From Synechococcus sp. PCC 6312 (GTDB lineage Bacteria; Cyanobacteriota; Cyanobacteriia; Thermosynechococcales; Thermosynechococcaceae), in assembly GCF_000316685.1 (NCBI RefSeq), contig NC_019680.1, positions 3,295,407-3,359,406 on the forward strand: a DNA stretch of 64,000 bases. The letters run 5' to 3'. The notes beneath the pieces were generated by a model. The model was not told where the DNA came from, did no database searches, and saw only the letters and a program-made list of their open reading frames with translations. This document shows, piece after piece, positions 57,611 through 64,000 of this stretch; the first letter of the stretch is position 1, and every line of letters begins with the position of its first letter. The translations under genes and the position numbers were made by a program.

Positions 57611-58120
57611 ATGCCTGAAATTCCTTATCAAGTCCGCCGTTTTATCCCTGCCGATGCGCCCCAGATTGCCCAACTTTTCCATGACACCATCCATCGGATT
57701 AACGCCCAAGACTATTGTCCCGCCCAAATCCAGGCCTGGGCCCCCGATGATCTACATTTTTGTGATTGGGCAAGCCGCTGTGGGGCCAGAATAACTTTTG
57801 TTGCAATTGATCCAGTCCCAGGCCTGGCCATGGCATCGGACAAGATTATTGGCTTTGGCGAACTGGAATCATCGGGTCACATCGGCTGTTTTTATGGCCA
57901 TTGGCAATATCAACGGCGAGGGGTGGGGCGATTGCTCTATCAAGCCTTAGAAAATGAAGCCATAACACGGGGCCTGGAGAGTTTACGAGTTGAAGCCAGT
58001 ATTACCGCCCGCCCTTTTTTTGAACGGATGGGGTTTAGCCTCATTGAGCCGCAACAGGTTTTTTGTCGGGGCCAGTGGCTCTTGACCAATCGGATGTTGA
58101 AGTGCCTGACTCGCGCTTAA
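57611..58120 (+). CDS. GNAT family N-acetyltransferase
   Basis: The 169-aa product has the GNAT fold: first strand VRRFIPADAPQIAQLFHDT, IGFGELESSGHIGCFYGHW, the acetyl-CoA loop QRRGVGRLLYQAL (Q-x-x-G-x-G/A), then VEASITARPFFERMGF. It transfers an acetyl group to an amine of an unknown acceptor. Such single-domain genes are common in cyanobacteria. It is divergent from psbO, with the putative psbO promoter in the gap between them. Confidence 0.85.
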   Translation: MPEIPYQVRRFIPADAPQIAQLFHDTIHRINAQDYCPAQIQAWAPDDLHFCDWASRCGARITFVAIDPVPGLAMASDKIIGFGELESSGHIGCFYGHWQYQRRGVGRLLYQALENEAITRGLESLRVEASITARPFFERMGFSLIEPQQVFCRGQWLLTNRMLKCLTRA

Positions 58121-58183
58121 GAGTAATGCTATAGTTTGGGGTTATTGTTACCCGTTTATGTGGTGAGTTGGAGTAAAGCAGCT

Positions 58184-59485
58184 ATGGCTCAGTCAGGGTT
58201 TTGGGGATGTAAGTTCGGGCTTGGCCTGGGGGCATTGTTGGTACTTGCAACCCTAGGGGCCTGTGATAAGGCAACTCAAACGGGTAGCGATGGTGGAGCA
58301 ACAAATAGTGGTTTACGGATTGGCTCCCTACTTCCCTCTACGGGCGACCTTGCTTCTGTGGGACAACCCATCGTGGATACTGTGCCCCTAGTGGTCGAAA
58401 CCGTGAATGCCTGTGGGGGTGTGAATGGTCAACCTGTTACCCTGATTGCGGAAGATGACCAATCCAGTCCGGCGGCGGGGGCCGAGGCCATGACCAAACT
58501 GGTGGAGGTGGATAAGGTGGCGGGGGTAGTGGGTTCCTTTGCCAGTGGTGTCTCCAATGCGGCGGTGGATATTGCGGCCCGGGGTAAGGTGGTCTTAATT
58601 TCTCCCGGTAGTACTAGCACTCTCCTCACAGAACGGGCGGCCAAAGGAGACTTTAATGGCTACTGGGCTAGAACGGCTCCTCCCGATAATTACCAGGCCG
58701 TGGCCTTGGCCCAGTTAGCTTATGAGCGGGGGTTACGAAAGGTTTCTACTGTGGTGATCAATAATGACTATGGCCGCAGTTTTGAAAAGGAATTTGTCAC
58801 AGCCTTCAAGAAATTGGGCGGCACAGTTGTTAACGAAGCCAATCCAACTCGGTATGATGAACGGGCCTCTACGTTCAATACGGAAGCCGCCCAGGCCTTT
58901 GCCAATAAACCCGATGGGGTGGTGGCGATTCTTTATCCTGAAACCGGAAGTCTTTTACTCAAATCTGCCTTTGAGCAGGGCCTTACACCAGGGGTACAAA
59001 TTTTACTCACCGATGGCGTGAAATCTGATACCTTTCCGGCCCAAGTGGGCAAAACTAGCGATGGCAAATTTATCCTCGCTGGGGCTGTGGGCACTGTTCC
59101 AGGTGCAGATGGTCAAGCACTAGCCCAAGTGACGAAAGTTTGGGAAGCCAAGTATAAATCTGCCCCGCCTGCATTTGTCCCCCAGGCCTGGGATGCGGCG
59201 GCCCTGTTGATGTTAGCGGCCCAAGCTGCCGGAGTGAATACTGGCGAAGGCATCAAGGCCCACTTATTAGAGGTTTCTGGGGGGTCTGGGACACCCGTAG
59301 ATGATGTTTGCCAGGGGCTAAAGTTGTTGCGCAAAGGCGAGAAAATCAACTACCAAGGAGCCAGCGGTAACGTGGATATTGATGCCAATGGGGATGTCGT
59401 GGGAGTCTATGATATTTGGCAAGTTGGGGATGACGGCATCTTAAAAGTGATTGGGAAGGTTACACCCAAACCCAACAATCCCTAG
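58184..59485 (+). CDS. ABC amino-acid binding lipoprotein (LivJ-type)
   Basis: The product, 433 aa from ATG 58184, begins with a lipoprotein signal (LGALLVLATLGAC, Cys near residue 26), so it is membrane-anchored. It has the type I periplasmic fold of branched-chain amino acid or urea receptors (IGSLLPSTGDLASVGQPIVD, LIAEDDQSSPAAGAE, VINNDYGRSFEKEF, PQAWDAAALLML). It captures an unknown substrate for an ABC importer whose permease and ATPase genes are not nearby. The frame opens at 58136 but the signal peptide decides the start. Ligand unknown. Confidence 0.88.
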   Translation: MAQSGFWGCKFGLGLGALLVLATLGACDKATQTGSDGGATNSGLRIGSLLPSTGDLASVGQPIVDTVPLVVETVNACGGVNGQPVTLIAEDDQSSPAAGAEAMTKLVEVDKVAGVVGSFASGVSNAAVDIAARGKVVLISPGSTSTLLTERAAKGDFNGYWARTAPPDNYQAVALAQLAYERGLRKVSTVVINNDYGRSFEKEFVTAFKKLGGTVVNEANPTRYDERASTFNTEAAQAFANKPDGVVAILYPETGSLLLKSAFEQGLTPGVQILLTDGVKSDTFPAQVGKTSDGKFILAGAVGTVPGADGQALAQVTKVWEAKYKSAPPAFVPQAWDAAALLMLAAQAAGVNTGEGIKAHLLEVSGGSGTPVDDVCQGLKLLRKGEKINYQGASGNVDIDANGDVVGVYDIWQVGDDGILKVIGKVTPKPNNP

Positions 59486-59626
59486 GCAATCTCAGCCATC
59501 TTTGTTGGTTTCATTATTCAGAGTAAAGAATGCCGGTTCTTCAGGTTCGGTATTTTCGCCTCAGGATCTCATGTCACACCGTAAACAAAGATGGCAGAAT
59601 AAGAGTCACGTTAAGCGGAATTGGGT

Positions 59627-59980
59627 ATGGTCTTTAACTCTGAAAATAGTGAATTCTTCTCCGACGCTACCGAAGAGCACACCAACAATCTGCTGCTGAA
59701 ATACCTCCAAAATCAGTCCCCAGAAGTTTTGTCACGGGTGGCCCGCTCTGCTAGCCCAGAAATCCGCCAAATTATTAGTCATAATGTCCAAGGACTGGTG
59801 GGGGGATTACCCTCTGAGGCTTTTAATATTCAAATCACAACAGATCGAGATAACTTAGCGGGCCTGTTAGCCTCGGCAATGATGACCGGGTATTTCTTAC
59901 GCCAAATGGAACAACGGATGGAACTAGAAGCTGGTTTTGCCAGTTCCTTGTCTGTAACCCCCGTTGAGAGTCAAGATTAA
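59627..59980 (+). CDS. DUF760 family protein
   Basis: This 117-aa product from ATG 59627 matches DUF760, which is found in cyanobacteria and plastids and has no known role. Helical segments NLLLKYLQNQSPEVLSRVA and MMTGYFLRQMEQRMELE are typical, with a central VQGLVGGLPSEAFNIQITT. It is soluble and has no signal peptide. A TTG at 59621 opens the frame slightly upstream. It stands alone between the binding lipoprotein and the flavoprotein. Confidence 0.85.
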   Translation: MVFNSENSEFFSDATEEHTNNLLLKYLQNQSPEVLSRVARSASPEIRQIISHNVQGLVGGLPSEAFNIQITTDRDNLAGLLASAMMTGYFLRQMEQRMELEAGFASSLSVTPVESQD

Positions 59981-60009
59981 GTTGAATTTTAAGGATTCAG
60001 TCAATTCGA

Positions 60010-61548
60010 TCACCGTGCCAGCCAACGCACTATTTTCAACAGAGCTTGAGATCCAGGCCTTAGTAGGGTGGCTTGGTAGTAATGGTCGGCAGCTTTTTTA
60101 AGAATCTCGGCTTGGGTAGGGTAGGGAAAGATGGTTTGACTCAAGCGAGAAAGTCCCTGATTTGTCCCCATGGCCTGGGTAATGTAACTGATCAGTTCCC
60201 CGGCTCCATGACCGACAATCGCCGCCCCCAGAATCCGATCGGAATTGTGACTCAAGACTAATTCTAAAAACCCCTGGGTTTCCCCCTCCGTCACGGCCCG
60301 ATCTACCTCCTGAAAGGGAATTTTCAAGATTTGCACCTTCAGATGTTTGACCTTGGCCTGGGCGGCACTGATTCCCACACTGGCAACCTCTGGATCCGTA
60401 TAGGTGACACGGGGAACAAGTAACTGACTGACGTTGCTGCGACCCAGGCCCCCAGGGGAAAAGAGGGCATTCTTAATCACAATCCTGGCTCCAGCATCGG
60501 CGGCATGGGTAAATTTCCAGGCCTGGCACACATCCCCAGCGGCAAAAATATGGGGTTGACGGGTTTGCAAATAATCATTCACGACAATACCCCGGCCTGG
60601 TTGAGCTTCCACCCCCGCCGCCGCCAAATTCAAGGTTTCAATATTGGGAGTTCGCCCCGCCGCCACTAAAATTCCATCTACGGTCAAGGACTGAATCTCT
60701 TGGGGATGTTCGACTCGGTAGTAATCCATTTGGGCTTGGCTGCCAGTGGCGATAACAGTTTGAATCTGGGTAGATGTTTTAATCTCAATGCCTTCTTGAC
60801 GGAGACAAGTTTCTAGGAGTTGGGCTGTGTCGAGATCTTGGTGGGGCAAAATTTGAGCGGCCCGCTGGAAAATCGTCACCTGACTGCCCAAGCGTTGTAG
60901 GGCCTGCCCCAGTTCACAGCCAATCGGCCCGCCGCCAATAATAGCCAGTTTTTGCGGTAGTTCTGTCAGGTTAAAGATGGTTTCGTTGGTGAAATAGGGA
61001 ACAGTGTCCAGGCCTGGGATGTTCGGGATTGTGGCCCTCGCTCCGGTGGCAATCACAGCCCGTTTAAAGGTCAAAATCTGCTGCTCAACGTAGAGATGGT
61101 GGCTATCCCGAAATTGGGCTGTCCCGAAAAAGACATCTATTCCGGCCTGGTGGCAGCGTTCTACGGAATCATGATGGCTGATCTCGGCCCGGACTGCTCT
61201 GACCCGTTCCATCACCTGAGCAAAATTGATAGTCGGGTGGGGACAATGGATGCCATAGGGGGCGGCATTACGGATCTGGTGGGTTCTTCTGGCGGCGGCA
61301 ATCAAGGTTTTTGACGGAACACAGCCCCAATTTAAGCAATCCCCCCCCAAGAGGCTTTTTTCAATCAAGGCAATTTTGAGGCCGAGGTTCAACTCTGCAG
61401 CCCCAATCGCAGTCACTAATCCGGCCGTGCCACCCCCGATCACCACTAAGTCATAGCAGGAAGCTGGTGTGGGATTTTCCCAATTGGGCGGATGGACTCG
61501 GGCCAGCAAGGCCTGGTTAAACTCATCTAAGGGCAGGGGTAAGGACAT
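60010..61548 (-). CDS. Mercuric-reductase-like / dihydrolipoamide-dehydrogenase family flavoprotein
   Basis: The 512-aa product has two dinucleotide folds: FAD-binding DLVVIGGGTAGLV, redox-active Cys pair GGDCLNWGCVPSK (Cys71, Cys76), NAD(P) fold KLAIIGGGPIGCELG, and a C-terminal dimer interface with an SQTIFPYPTQAE segment. It lacks the N-terminal metal-binding domain and the C-terminal vicinal Cys pair of true MerA, so mercury reduction is unlikely. Cyanobacterial relatives (Slr1849 type) are annotated as MerA-like and may act in disulfide or metal redox. Substrate unknown. It overlaps no gene. Confidence 0.87.
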   Translation of the reverse strand: MSLPLPLDEFNQALLARVHPPNWENPTPASCYDLVVIGGGTAGLVTAIGAAELNLGLKIALIEKSLLGGDCLNWGCVPSKTLIAAARRTHQIRNAAPYGIHCPHPTINFAQVMERVRAVRAEISHHDSVERCHQAGIDVFFGTAQFRDSHHLYVEQQILTFKRAVIATGARATIPNIPGLDTVPYFTNETIFNLTELPQKLAIIGGGPIGCELGQALQRLGSQVTIFQRAAQILPHQDLDTAQLLETCLRQEGIEIKTSTQIQTVIATGSQAQMDYYRVEHPQEIQSLTVDGILVAAGRTPNIETLNLAAAGVEAQPGRGIVVNDYLQTRQPHIFAAGDVCQAWKFTHAADAGARIVIKNALFSPGGLGRSNVSQLLVPRVTYTDPEVASVGISAAQAKVKHLKVQILKIPFQEVDRAVTEGETQGFLELVLSHNSDRILGAAIVGHGAGELISYITQAMGTNQGLSRLSQTIFPYPTQAEILKKAADHYYQATLLRPGSQALLKIVRWLAR

Positions 61549-61597
61549 CTAGATCACTCAGACACTATAGGCAAGTTGATCAGTCCAAAATAGTGGT

Positions 61598-62182
61598 TTA
61601 AACCAGGCCTGGGACAGTCACCATGCCCTCTTCGGCGGGGAGTTCGTGGGGGTGTTGCTCCTCCAGCCAGGCCCCATAATCGGCCAAAAGTTGGTGCATG
61701 AGGCGCTGTTTGATGGTGAGGAGGACACTTTTTAATAGGCCATTGCCAGTCGCTTCCAAAATTGGCAGGGGGGTTAAAGATAAGGGGGGCGGCATATCAA
61801 CTCCCACTTTTAAGTCGGCCTGGCCAATCAGTTTGGTTTGGTTTGGGGTGACTTCCGGCCGTAAATAGCCAATCAGATCCAAGCGAAACCGCTGATTGAT
61901 ATAGTCCACCCCGCGAATTTCACAGGCCTTGGAACGTAGGCGAATACTTCCATCTGCTGCAGCCTTAACTTCCATATCCACCACGGGCTGCAAGGTGATC
62001 ATCAAAAAGTTCACGGGGCGCATTTTTAAGCGAAAGCAATGTTCCCCCAAAAGCTCGACTCGGGTTGGGTCAGTCAGGGCATGGACAAGGCGTTGGGGCT
62101 GGCGTAAATAGTGTTGGATGGGGGTAGGATGACTGGGCACATCCAGGGTTACAGTTTGGTTAGCCGTAAAGTGGAGATACAT
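61598..62182 (-). CDS. DUF1997 family protein
   Basis: The product (194 aa from ATG 62182) is a DUF1997 protein, common in cyanobacteria and plants and annotated of unknown function. It has a helix-grip-like pattern with LHFTANQTVTLDVPSHP at the start, VDMEVKAAADGSIRLRSK, and VGVDMPPPLSLTPLPIL. These resemble a START/PYR-type ligand pocket, which is my inference. The frame extends to 62254, but family similarity starts at the chosen ATG. It precedes the flavoprotein gene on the same strand, about 50 bases apart. Confidence 0.8.
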   Translation of the reverse strand: MYLHFTANQTVTLDVPSHPTPIQHYLRQPQRLVHALTDPTRVELLGEHCFRLKMRPVNFLMITLQPVVDMEVKAAADGSIRLRSKACEIRGVDYINQRFRLDLIGYLRPEVTPNQTKLIGQADLKVGVDMPPPLSLTPLPILEATGNGLLKSVLLTIKQRLMHQLLADYGAWLEEQHPHELPAEEGMVTVPGLV

Positions 62183-62299
62183 ATAACCTGAGAACCCCTT
62201 TAACTTTCTTAACCTAAGTTTACAATATTTCCACAGTGGGCGGTTTATCCCCAACCTAAACTCTAAACAAGCCTTTCATCTGTTTTGGAACCTTGCCCC

Positions 62300-63172
62300 A
62301 TGCCCATCACCCTTGCTCACCTTGGTCCCGCCGGAACCTATGCGGAGATGGCGGCCTTGGCATTTGGAAACACACTCAGTCTGAAACACCCCGAGACTTT
62401 TGATTTACACCCCTATCCGAGTATTGCTCAATCCCTCCAGGCCTTGGATCGGGGTGAGGTTCACTATGCCATTGTCCCCGTGGAGAATTCCCTCGAGGGC
62501 AGCGTCAATATGACCCTTGATACCCTCTGGCAGTTGAAACACATTCAAATTACCCAGGCCCTTGTCTTGCCAATCTCCCATGCTTTTGTAACCCAGGCCA
62601 CCGATTTAACAAAAGTTCAAAACGTTTACTCACATCCCCAGGCCCTTGGTCAATGCCAACCTTGGTTACAGGAATTTTTACCCCAGGCCAGTCAAATCCC
62701 CACCAACTCCACCAGTGCCGCCTTAAGCTATCTCACCACTGATCCCACTACTGCGGCCATTACCTCCATCCGGGCCGCCCAACTCCATCATTTGCCAATT
62801 TTTGCCCGTGATATCCAAGCCTACCCCCTTGAGGCTGATACCCCGATGAACTGTACGCGCTTTTGGGTCATGAAACCCCGCGAGACTGACGGCTGGCCCC
62901 AGGCCGGTGATAGCTATACCTCCTTAGCCTTTAGTTTGCCTAACAATTGTCCGGGGGCATTAGTCAACGCCTTAATGATCTTTGCCCAACGAAATATTAA
63001 CCTCAGTCGGATTGAATCCCGCCCCAGTAAACGCAGCTTGGGGGATTATTTATTTTTCCTAGACTTGGAAGTTGGGGAGAAGAGGGAGATTGTCCATACT
63101 GCCCTTGAGGAACTTCAGGCCCACACAGAAGTCTTGCACGTTTGGGGCAGCTATTCGATTGCAATGGTCTAA
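62300..63172 (+). CDS. pheA: Prephenate dehydratase
   Basis: This enzyme converts prephenate to phenylpyruvate in phenylalanine synthesis. The 290-aa product has the PDT catalytic domain (AHLGPAGTYAEMAALAFG, VPVENSLEGSVN, with the essential TRF in NCTRFWVM) and a C-terminal ACT domain for phenylalanine feedback (SLAFSLPNN, RIESRPSKRSLGDYLFFLDLE). There is no chorismate mutase domain, so it is monofunctional. ATG 62300 is chosen over the TTG at 62285. The next start overlaps its stop (TAATG). Confidence 0.95.
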   Translation: MPITLAHLGPAGTYAEMAALAFGNTLSLKHPETFDLHPYPSIAQSLQALDRGEVHYAIVPVENSLEGSVNMTLDTLWQLKHIQITQALVLPISHAFVTQATDLTKVQNVYSHPQALGQCQPWLQEFLPQASQIPTNSTSAALSYLTTDPTTAAITSIRAAQLHHLPIFARDIQAYPLEADTPMNCTRFWVMKPRETDGWPQAGDSYTSLAFSLPNNCPGALVNALMIFAQRNINLSRIESRPSKRSLGDYLFFLDLEVGEKREIVHTALEELQAHTEVLHVWGSYSIAMV

Positions 63173-63744
63173 TGTTCAAGGGGGATACTTTACCTATGGC
63201 TCAGTGGTTAGCAGTCAAAACCCGTGTTAATTCTGCCTTTCAGTTATTAATGTCTTTCCATTGGGCCATGTACGGTTGCTTTCTCATTTTGTTTACCACC
63301 GGAACAATCATGGCTCGCCTAACCCGTGGTACCCCCGGCCGCAGTGAGATGTACGACTTCCATAAGGGCCTGGGGGTGATTGTTCTACTCCTACTGGTGG
63401 CCCGGTTGCTGGTGCTACTGCGGGTTTGGTGGCGCAAATATACTAAACAGTTGCCCAAATTTTCCCCGGCCTGGTGGCAGAAATGTCTTCTTCATGGCCT
63501 CCTATATCTGTTTATGGTGGTTGTGCCCTTAAGTGGGTTGTTGTTTTCCAATTCTCGCCGCAGTGGTTCTGTGCAAGTGTTTGGGATGACCCTACCAGAT
63601 CTATTTCCGGTCAATCCAAAGGTTGTAGAGTTGGGCCAGGACTTGCATTTTTGGTTGGCCTACACCTTTTTGCTTACCATTGTGGTTCACATCATTGCCC
63701 AGAGAAAATTTGTCCAGGCCCAGTGGCGGCGATATTTTACTTAA
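63172..63744 (+). CDS. Cytochrome b561-type membrane protein
   Basis: The product (about 190 aa) has four hydrophobic segments and histidines placed as heme ligands (SFHWAMYGC, YDFHKGLG, LLHGLLYLFM, DLHFWLAYTF and TIVVHIIAQ). This is a b561/Ni-Fe-hydrogenase-type cytochrome b, which passes electrons across the membrane to an unknown partner. ATG 63172 overlaps the pheA stop, suggesting coupling. ATG 63196 with AAGGGGG about twelve bases before it is an alternative. It is followed by a 120-base gap and a regulatory gene. Confidence 0.8.
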   Translation: MFKGDTLPMAQWLAVKTRVNSAFQLLMSFHWAMYGCFLILFTTGTIMARLTRGTPGRSEMYDFHKGLGVIVLLLLVARLLVLLRVWWRKYTKQLPKFSPAWWQKCLLHGLLYLFMVVVPLSGLLFSNSRRSGSVQVFGMTLPDLFPVNPKVVELGQDLHFWLAYTFLLTIVVHIIAQRKFVQAQWRRYFT

Positions 63745-63862
63745 GAGGGTGTGGACAGGCCTAAAATTACTGATCCAGTTAAATATTTTTTAGGGATATG
63801 ATTGACCACACCCCCTACAATCGAAGAAACCACTGAGTAATTATACGGACTAACCCAGGCCA

Positions 63863-64000
63863 ATGCAGACCACTGACACCCAAGACTACCCCCTTCTTTC
63901 CGAACGTGAATTACAGGTGATTGAATTAGTGGCGGCGGGATTGACCAATCAAGAAATTGCCGTGGAACTGGACATCAGCAAACGTACCGTTGACAACCAC
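63863..64000 (+). CDS. Small LuxR-type regulator, N-terminal part (cut by window end)
   Basis: 46 codons are visible from ATG 63863 to the window edge, which falls on a codon boundary. After a ten-residue lead comes the LuxR/FixJ HTH start (LLSERELQVIELVAAG, then LTNQEIAVELDISKRTVDNH). There is no room for a receiver domain, so this is a stand-alone HTH protein, as in cyanobacterial PedR, which links photosynthetic electron transport to gene expression. Identity with PedR is inferred only from size and start. The C-terminal half is outside the window. Confidence 0.75.
   Translation, partial: MQTTDTQDYPLLSERELQVIELVAAGLTNQEIAVELDISKRTVDNH

Noticed and set aside
60010-61548. True mercuric reductase
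   Set aside because: It lacks the N-terminal metal-binding domain and C-terminal Cys pair required for mercury handling, so a MerA name would mislead.

Overview
The window is chromosomal DNA from a unicellular-type cyanobacterium. It carries psbO, a Ycf66-family gene, ferredoxin sulfite reductase, menD (phylloquinone route), tocopherol cyclase, acetyl-CoA carboxylase subunits accB and accD, and two small phycobilisome-like proteins. PsbO looks closest to the Thermosynechococcus / Synechococcus PCC 6312 type; that placement is from memory and was not searched. Most of the window is ordinary dense housekeeping DNA with short operons on both strands. A striking compositional feature runs throughout: the 10-bp palindrome CCAGGCCTGG and its half-sites are hugely over-represented, much as HIP1 is in other cyanobacteria.

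Layout. 1-7.1 kb: partial FAD oxidoreductase, a 58-aa basic protein, ligA with a near-consensus promoter, then a cluster of one V4R-domain protein and two phycobilisome-like paralogues that keep a candidate bilin-binding cysteine (resembling the photosystem II assembly cluster slr0144-slr0152 of Synechocystis), then lysS. 7.1-16.5 kb: tldD-hpnA, a desaturase and a MetX-like hydrolase, glnT-sprT-like, sufS. Three decayed or truncated antitoxin genes lie in this part. 16.5-27 kb: a solute-binding/OmpA fusion, an IS200-type relic with several inactivating lesions, gatB, a GT8 glycosyltransferase, rhodanese, hrcA, uvrB and a Uma2 gene, with two copies of a 104-bp MITE-like repeat. 27-38.3 kb: TPR protein, membrane protein and menD, an unknown 294-aa protein, an RND pump, two exopolysaccharide genes and tocopherol cyclase. 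38.3-43.2 kb: thioredoxin-like, NnrU-family, tRNA-Ser(GGA), an IS630 relic, a methylglyoxal-synthase-like/lipid-kinase fusion and accD. 43.2-51.2 kb: sulfite reductase with a ribbon-helix-helix-like tail, hydrolase, def, GT4, a DUF2887 gene, a DUF29 pseudogene, efp-accB. 51.2-64 kb: response regulator, DUF4330, M48 protease, Ycf66, fused peptide-ABC ATPase, psbO, GNAT, amino-acid-binding lipoprotein, DUF760, mercuric-reductase-like flavoprotein, DUF1997, pheA, cytochrome b561-like, and the start of a small LuxR-type regulator cut by the window end.

Genes with linked jobs: efp-accB and accD serve translation and fatty-acid synthesis; menD and tocopherol cyclase make photosynthetic quinones and antioxidants; psbO, the V4R/phycobilisome-like cluster and possibly the terminal LuxR-type gene relate to photosystem function. 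The accessory content is almost entirely decayed (IS200, IS630, MITE ends, antitoxins, DUF29). I saw no CRISPR array, prophage or intact defence island. The best candidates for under-described biology are the V4R/bilin-like cluster, the pseudo-methylglyoxal-synthase/lipid-kinase fusion, the binding-protein/OmpA fusion, the sulfite reductase tail and the palindrome.
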